This document shows, piece after piece, positions 15,888-19,294 of a stretch of 19,294 bases of DNA. The notes beneath the pieces were generated by a model, which was not told the origin of the DNA, did no database searches, and saw only the letters and a list, made by a program, of their open reading frames with translations. The position numbers and the translations under genes were made by a program. This stretch comes from Kiloniellaceae bacterium (GTDB taxonomy: Bacteria > Pseudomonadota > Alphaproteobacteria > Kiloniellales > Kiloniellaceae). Within the stretch, counting starts at the first letter, position 1; each line of letters begins with the position of its first letter. The DNA lies in the NCBI GenBank assembly GCA_021776195.1, contig JAJFGK010000149.1:1-19294 (forward strand), written 5' to 3'.

Positions 15888-17024
15888 ATGAGTCCCCTGT
15901 TCGAGCCGCTGAGACTGCGGGGCCTGCGCCTGAAGAATCGCGTCGCCGTGTCACCCATGAGCCAGTACCGCGCGCGAAACGGCTATGCCAATGACTGGCA
16001 TTTGGTCCATTTGGGACGCTTCGCGCTCGGTGGCGCGGGCCTGGTCTTCGCGGAAGCCACCGCCGTCGAGGCCGATGGCCGGCGCACCCACGGCGACCTC
16101 GGCCTTTGGGAGGACGGGCAGATCGAGGCGCTTGTGCCGGTGACCCGGTTTCTGGCGGCCGAGGGGGCGGTGCCGGGACTCCAGCTCGGTCACGCCGGGC
16201 GCAAGGCATCCGAGCGGCGTCCCTGGCACGGCGAAACGCCGGTGTCGGCCGAAGACGAAGCGGAGCGCGGCGAGAGCCCCTGGACCGCGATCGCGCCCTC
16301 GCCCCTGCCCTATGCCGAGGGCTGGCCGACACCGCTGGAGATGAACGAGGCGGATATCGAGCGTGTGATCCAGGCCTTTGGGGCCGCCGCGCGGCGCGCC
16401 GCCGAGGCCGGTTTCAAGGTGATCGAGGTCTACGCCGCCCATGGCTTTCTGGTCCACCAGTTTCTCTCGCCCCTCGCCAACCAGCGGAGCGACCGCTGGG
16501 GCGGCAACGCGGCCGGACGCCGCCGCTTTGCCGTGGCGGTCGCCCGGAGCATCCGCGCGCACTGGCCCGAGGACTTGCCGCTGATCTTCCGGCTGTCGGC
16601 GACCGACTGGATCGATGGCGGCATCGAACCCGAGGACGCGGTCGAAACCGCCACGGCCCTGGCCGCCGAGGGCGTCGACATGATCGACTGTTCCTCGGGC
16701 GGGATCGGCGGGCGCGAGCGGCCGCAACGGATGAAGATCGAGCAGGGCTTTCAAGCGCCCTTCGCCGAACTCATACGCCGCAAGGCCGGCGTGGCGACCA
16801 TGGCCGTCGGCTTTCTGTGGGACGCGGGCGACTGCGAAGCGATCATCGCCGAGGGTGCCGCCGATATGGTGGCGCTGGCCCGCGAACTGCTCGACGATCC
16901 GAACTGGACCCTGCACGCCGCCGCCCGACTGGGCGCCGATGAAAGCCATGGTCTGTGGCCGATTGAATCGGGCTGGTGGCTGATGAAGCGCGCACGGCTC
17001 TTGACCAAGCTCGGCCTGCGCTAA
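15888..17024 (+). CDS. Old Yellow Enzyme-family NADH:flavin oxidoreductase (YqjM/XenA-like)
   Basis: A 378-residue FMN-binding TIM barrel of the YqjM/NamA/XenA class of Old Yellow Enzymes, which reduce activated C=C bonds with NAD(P)H. Family blocks are LKNRVAVSPM, QLGHAGRKAS, AAHGFLVHQFLSPLANQR, RLSATDW and DCSSGG. Two active-site positions differ from the type enzymes: S25 replaces the redox-tuning Cys of SPMC, and Y182 replaces the first His of the HAAH substrate-binding pair, while H185 is kept. The start at ATG 15888 follows TTGGAG (15873-15878). An earlier in-frame ATG at 15789 adds unrelated residues. It is divergent from cysS, and the remnant of an amidase gene lies 31 bases downstream, so it once headed a two-gene unit. 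Confidence 0.93.
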   Translation: MSPLFEPLRLRGLRLKNRVAVSPMSQYRARNGYANDWHLVHLGRFALGGAGLVFAEATAVEADGRRTHGDLGLWEDGQIEALVPVTRFLAAEGAVPGLQLGHAGRKASERRPWHGETPVSAEDEAERGESPWTAIAPSPLPYAEGWPTPLEMNEADIERVIQAFGAAARRAAEAGFKVIEVYAAHGFLVHQFLSPLANQRSDRWGGNAAGRRRFAVAVARSIRAHWPEDLPLIFRLSATDWIDGGIEPEDAVETATALAAEGVDMIDCSSGGIGGRERPQRMKIEQGFQAPFAELIRRKAGVATMAVGFLWDAGDCEAIIAEGAADMVALARELLDDPNWTLHAAARLGADESHGLWPIESGWWLMKRARLLTKLGLR

Positions 17025-17055
17025 AGGATCGTTCCCCAAAAAAGGGGGCGGGCTT

Positions 17056-17196
17056 GTGAATCTTCAAGACTATGCATCCTATGACGGCCTGGGACTGGCC
17101 GATCTGATCCGGCGCGGCGGGGTCTCGGCCGCCGAGGTGGAAGGGGCTAGTTCCTGGACAGACCCTATCCCCCCGGTTTACGTCAGTCGCGGCTGA
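17056..17196 (+). pseudogene. Truncated amidase (amidase signature family) N-terminus
   Basis: A GTG-started frame of 46 codons begins NLQDYASYDGLGLADLIRRG and continues VSAAEVEGA. This is the characteristic first helix of amidase-signature hydrolases (x-Y-D-A-x-x-L-A-x-L-I-R-x-G-x-V-S-x-x-E). After about residue 31 (near 17148) the similarity stops and the frame ends at 17196, inside the 3' end of the convergent methyltransferase gene. The GGSS-S-K catalytic region (expected around residues 80-180) is absent. A strong AAAGGGGG precedes the GTG, and it is 31 bases after the OYE stop, so the intact gene was probably cotranscribed with it. The recognition rests on a short stretch. Confidence 0.65.
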
Positions 17197-17962
17197 GCGG
17201 ACCGGACGGCAGCGCCATGACCAGGAAGAGATAGCCATAATAGGCGCCGAAGTCTCGGTAGGTATCGATTTCAGCCTGAAAGGCGGCGAGAAGGGCCTGT
17301 GCGGACGGGTCGCCGGCATAACGCTCGACAAGCTCAGGCAGGCGCTGTTCCTGGGGCTTGTAGTAGTCCCACCAAGCCTCCTGCGGTAGCACGAAGTCGC
17401 CCAGCAGGTCGTAGCCTCCGGTCCGCACCCGTTCGCGGCAACCGGCGCTATCCGTCATTGCCGGGTACTCATCCCAGCTCCGCCGTACAGGATCGGGCGG
17501 GTCCGGCCGCAGCCAGACGGCGTCGCTGAGGGCCAGTCGGCCACCCGGTTTCAGCAGGGTGCGCCAGGCCCGCAGGGCGTGCTCAACACCCATGATATAG
17601 GCCGCTCCCTCGCACCAGATGAGATCGAAACTGGCTGGCGGCAGGTCAAGCTCTTGCATGTCGCCAAGCCGGGCGGTCACCCTGCCGGCCAAGTCACGTG
17701 CTGCAAAGCAGCGGTTGGCCTCTTCGACGAAGGGCGGGTGACTGTCGATCGCGGTGATCGTCGCATGGGGCAGGAGGTCGGCCAGATCGAGGGTCTGCCG
17801 GCCGGGGCCACAGGCGATATCCAGCACATTCGCATCTTGAGGTAACGGCTGCGCGAAGCCCAGGGCCCGCGCCGTCGAGGCCTGATTACCTGGTCCTTCC
17901 TGCGGGAGTCCCGAGTGCAGTTCGAAAAACAGGGTGCGGGTCCGAGGCTCGTCCAGATCCAT
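17183..17962 (-). CDS. Class I SAM-dependent methyltransferase
   Basis: A 259-residue Rossmann-fold methyltransferase of the Methyltransf_11/25 (UbiE-like) type. Motif I is VLDIACGPG (46-54), the acidic end of beta-2 is ITAIDSHP, and the later core is FDLIWCEGAAYIMG followed by LLKPGGRLALSD. The C-terminal about 90 residues (SWDEYPAM ... YGYLFLVM) are an aromatic-rich extension probably forming the substrate pocket. The methyl acceptor is unknown. The ATG is preceded on its strand by GGGAG, 8 bases away. It starts 14 bases after the NAD+ synthetase stop, so the two are likely cotranscribed. The frame stays open upstream within that gene, but the upstream part is a shadow. Confidence 0.9.
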   Translation of the reverse strand: MDLDEPRTRTLFFELHSGLPQEGPGNQASTARALGFAQPLPQDANVLDIACGPGRQTLDLADLLPHATITAIDSHPPFVEEANRCFAARDLAGRVTARLGDMQELDLPPASFDLIWCEGAAYIMGVEHALRAWRTLLKPGGRLALSDAVWLRPDPPDPVRRSWDEYPAMTDSAGCRERVRTGGYDLLGDFVLPQEAWWDYYKPQEQRLPELVERYAGDPSAQALLAAFQAEIDTYRDFGAYYGYLFLVMALPSGPLSRD

Positions 17963-17976
17963 CGGGCGACTCCCGG

Positions 17977-19294
17977 CTAAATCGGCCCCTTGAAGGCGTT
18001 GGTGATGGGGTAGCGCCGTTCGCGGCCAAAGTTGCGGCGGGTGATCTTGACCCCGGGCGGGGCCTGACGGCGTTTGTATTCGGCCAGGTCGAGCAGACGC
18101 CAGATACGCTCCACCGTCTCGCGGGGGTGACCGCGGGCACAGATCGACTCGACCGATTCTTCGCGCTCGATCAAGCCCTCCAGAATATCGTCCAGGACCG
18201 GATAGGGCGGCAGGGTATCCTCGTCTTTTTGATCCGGTTTCAATTCGGCGGTCGGCGGCTTGGTGATGATCCGCTCGGGGATCACCCGTCCCGCGGGACC
18301 CAGGACGCCTGCCGGATGGACCTGGTTGCGCCAGCGCGAAAGCTCGAAGACGCCCACCTTGTAGACGTCCTTCAGGACATTGTAGCCGCCGCACATGTCG
18401 CCGTAGAGCGTCGCGTAGCCGACCGACATCTCGGATTTGTTGCCGGTGGTCAGCACCATGTGGCCGAGCTTGTTGGAGACCGCCATCAGGGTCAGGCCGC
18501 GGGCCCGGGCCTGGATGTTTTCCTCCGTGGCGTCGGCCTCCAGCCCCTCGAACAGCGGAGCCAGCATGCCGTCGAAGGCCTGCATGGCGGGCTCGATGCC
18601 GATCTCCTCCAAGCGAATGCCGAGCATCTCCGCGCAGCCAGCCGCGTCCTCCAGACTTTCCACGGACGTGTAGGGCGACGGCAGCATCACCGCCAGCACG
18701 CGTGCCGGCCCCAGCGCGTCGACGGCGACGGCGGCGGAGAGCGCCGAATCGATGCCGCCCGAAAGCCCGAGCACGACACCGGGGAAGCCGCTTTTGTTCA
18801 CATAGTCGCGCAGGCCCAGCGTCATGGCGCGGTAGATGTTTTCCGAGCGGTCGAGGGTCGGCGCCACCTCGCCCTCGTCGCATCGCCAGCCATCGCCCTC
18901 GCGCCGCCATTCGGTCAGCGTCACCCGGCTTTCCCAGAATGGCTGGCGGCAGCGAAGATTGTAGCCTTCGTCGATGACGAAGGAGCCGCCGTCGAACACC
19001 AGTTCGTCCTGGCCGCCCACCAGGTTGACGTAGATGAACGGCATCTTGCACTCGGCGACGCGGGCGACGGCGAGGTTGAGCCGCTGGTCGGCCTTGTCCG
19101 CCTCGAAGGGCGAGCCGTTGATGACGACCATGATCTCGGCGCCCGATTCCGAAAGGCATTCGGAGACGTCCGCCGTCCACATATCCTCGCACACCATGAC
19201 ACCGAGCCTGACACCGCGGAACGGCATCGGGCCGGGCAACGGGCCGGCGTCGAATACGCGCTTCTCGTCGAACACGCCGTAGTTGGGCAGCAGG
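17977..19294 (-). CDS. nadE: Glutamine-dependent NAD+ synthetase (N-terminus cut by window)
   Basis: The last 438 residues of a two-domain NadE, which amidates deamido-NAD+ to NAD+ using ammonia from glutamine. The visible part begins at LLPNYGVFDEKR of the nitrilase-like glutaminase domain and includes its catalytic Cys in GVMVCEDMW. The synthetase domain has the PP-loop SGGIDS (18745-18762), TTGNKSEMSVGY for substrate and ATP binding, and DLAEYKRRQAPPG. The C-terminus NFGRERRYPITNAFKG is typical of the family. About 100-120 N-terminal residues, including the catalytic Glu and Lys, lie outside the window. The single-domain ammonia-dependent form is excluded by the glutaminase domain. Confidence 0.97.
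   Translation of the reverse strand, partial: LLPNYGVFDEKRVFDAGPLPGPMPFRGVRLGVMVCEDMWTADVSECLSESGAEIMVVINGSPFEADKADQRLNLAVARVAECKMPFIYVNLVGGQDELVFDGGSFVIDEGYNLRCRQPFWESRVTLTEWRREGDGWRCDEGEVAPTLDRSENIYRAMTLGLRDYVNKSGFPGVVLGLSGGIDSALSAAVAVDALGPARVLAVMLPSPYTSVESLEDAAGCAEMLGIRLEEIGIEPAMQAFDGMLAPLFEGLEADATEENIQARARGLTLMAVSNKLGHMVLTTGNKSEMSVGYATLYGDMCGGYNVLKDVYKVGVFELSRWRNQVHPAGVLGPAGRVIPERIITKPPTAELKPDQKDEDTLPPYPVLDDILEGLIEREESVESICARGHPRETVERIWRLLDLAEYKRRQAPPGVKITRRNFGRERRYPITNAFKGPI

Noticed and set aside
15604..16332. 242-residue minus-strand frame opposite the start of the OYE gene
   Set aside because: Most of it is an OYE shadow. The 15604-15850 tail looks less biased but matches no family I recognise and has no start of its own.
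17963..19192. Long N-terminal extension of the methyltransferase frame
   Set aside because: It overlaps nadE in another phase and is low-complexity Arg/Gly sequence; the methyltransferase begins at 17962 behind a ribosome site.

Overview
This is a GC-rich window with long ORFs. Protein family resemblance (SUF operon content, CysRS type, HIGN variant, Gln-dependent NadE) suggests an alphaproteobacterium, probably Rhodospirillales-like. That placement is inferred from gene content and style only; no rRNA or other phylogenetic marker lies in the window.

Left third (1-5429, + strand): a tightly packed SUF iron-sulfur assembly operon in the order sufB (5' end cut by the window), sufC, sufD, sufS, sufU, sufT (DUF59) and sufA. 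SufS-SufU-SufT are linked by 1- and 4-base stop/start overlaps. The sulfur relay is of the SufS/SufU type (Bacillus style) instead of SufE. SufS carries the matching histidine in a HPHD motif, 19 residues before its catalytic Cys. A 2OG-Fe(II) oxygenase of the isopenicillin-N-synthase superfamily follows, separated by a multi-hairpin palindromic repeat.

Middle (about 6700-9090): a visibly AT-richer island. It holds an HxlR-type regulator divergent from a Tat-exported protein with two tandem YdhR-like domains, then an alpha/beta hydrolase. The shared 115-bp promoter region contains two near-identical ACTTG-N7-CAAGT palindromes, likely operators. The exported gene is frameshifted in a run of seven A's.

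Right-centre (9182-15534, - strand): a DUF457/YdjM membrane protein; an unusual fusion of a cystathionine-gamma-synthase-fold PLP enzyme to two Nfu/NifU domains (the first lacking CxxC, the second NfuA-like with CQGC); and cysS translationally coupled to a TPR-sulfotransferase. Sulfur chemistry recurs across the window (SUF, PLP-Nfu fusion, CysRS, sulfotransferase).

Right end: a divergent Old Yellow Enzyme homologue with two substituted active-site positions, a truncated amidase N-terminus ending at an apparent breakpoint, a class I SAM methyltransferase, and a glutamine-dependent NAD+ synthetase that runs off the window. The strongest candidate for something new is the PLP-Nfu-Nfu fusion at 10256-12022.
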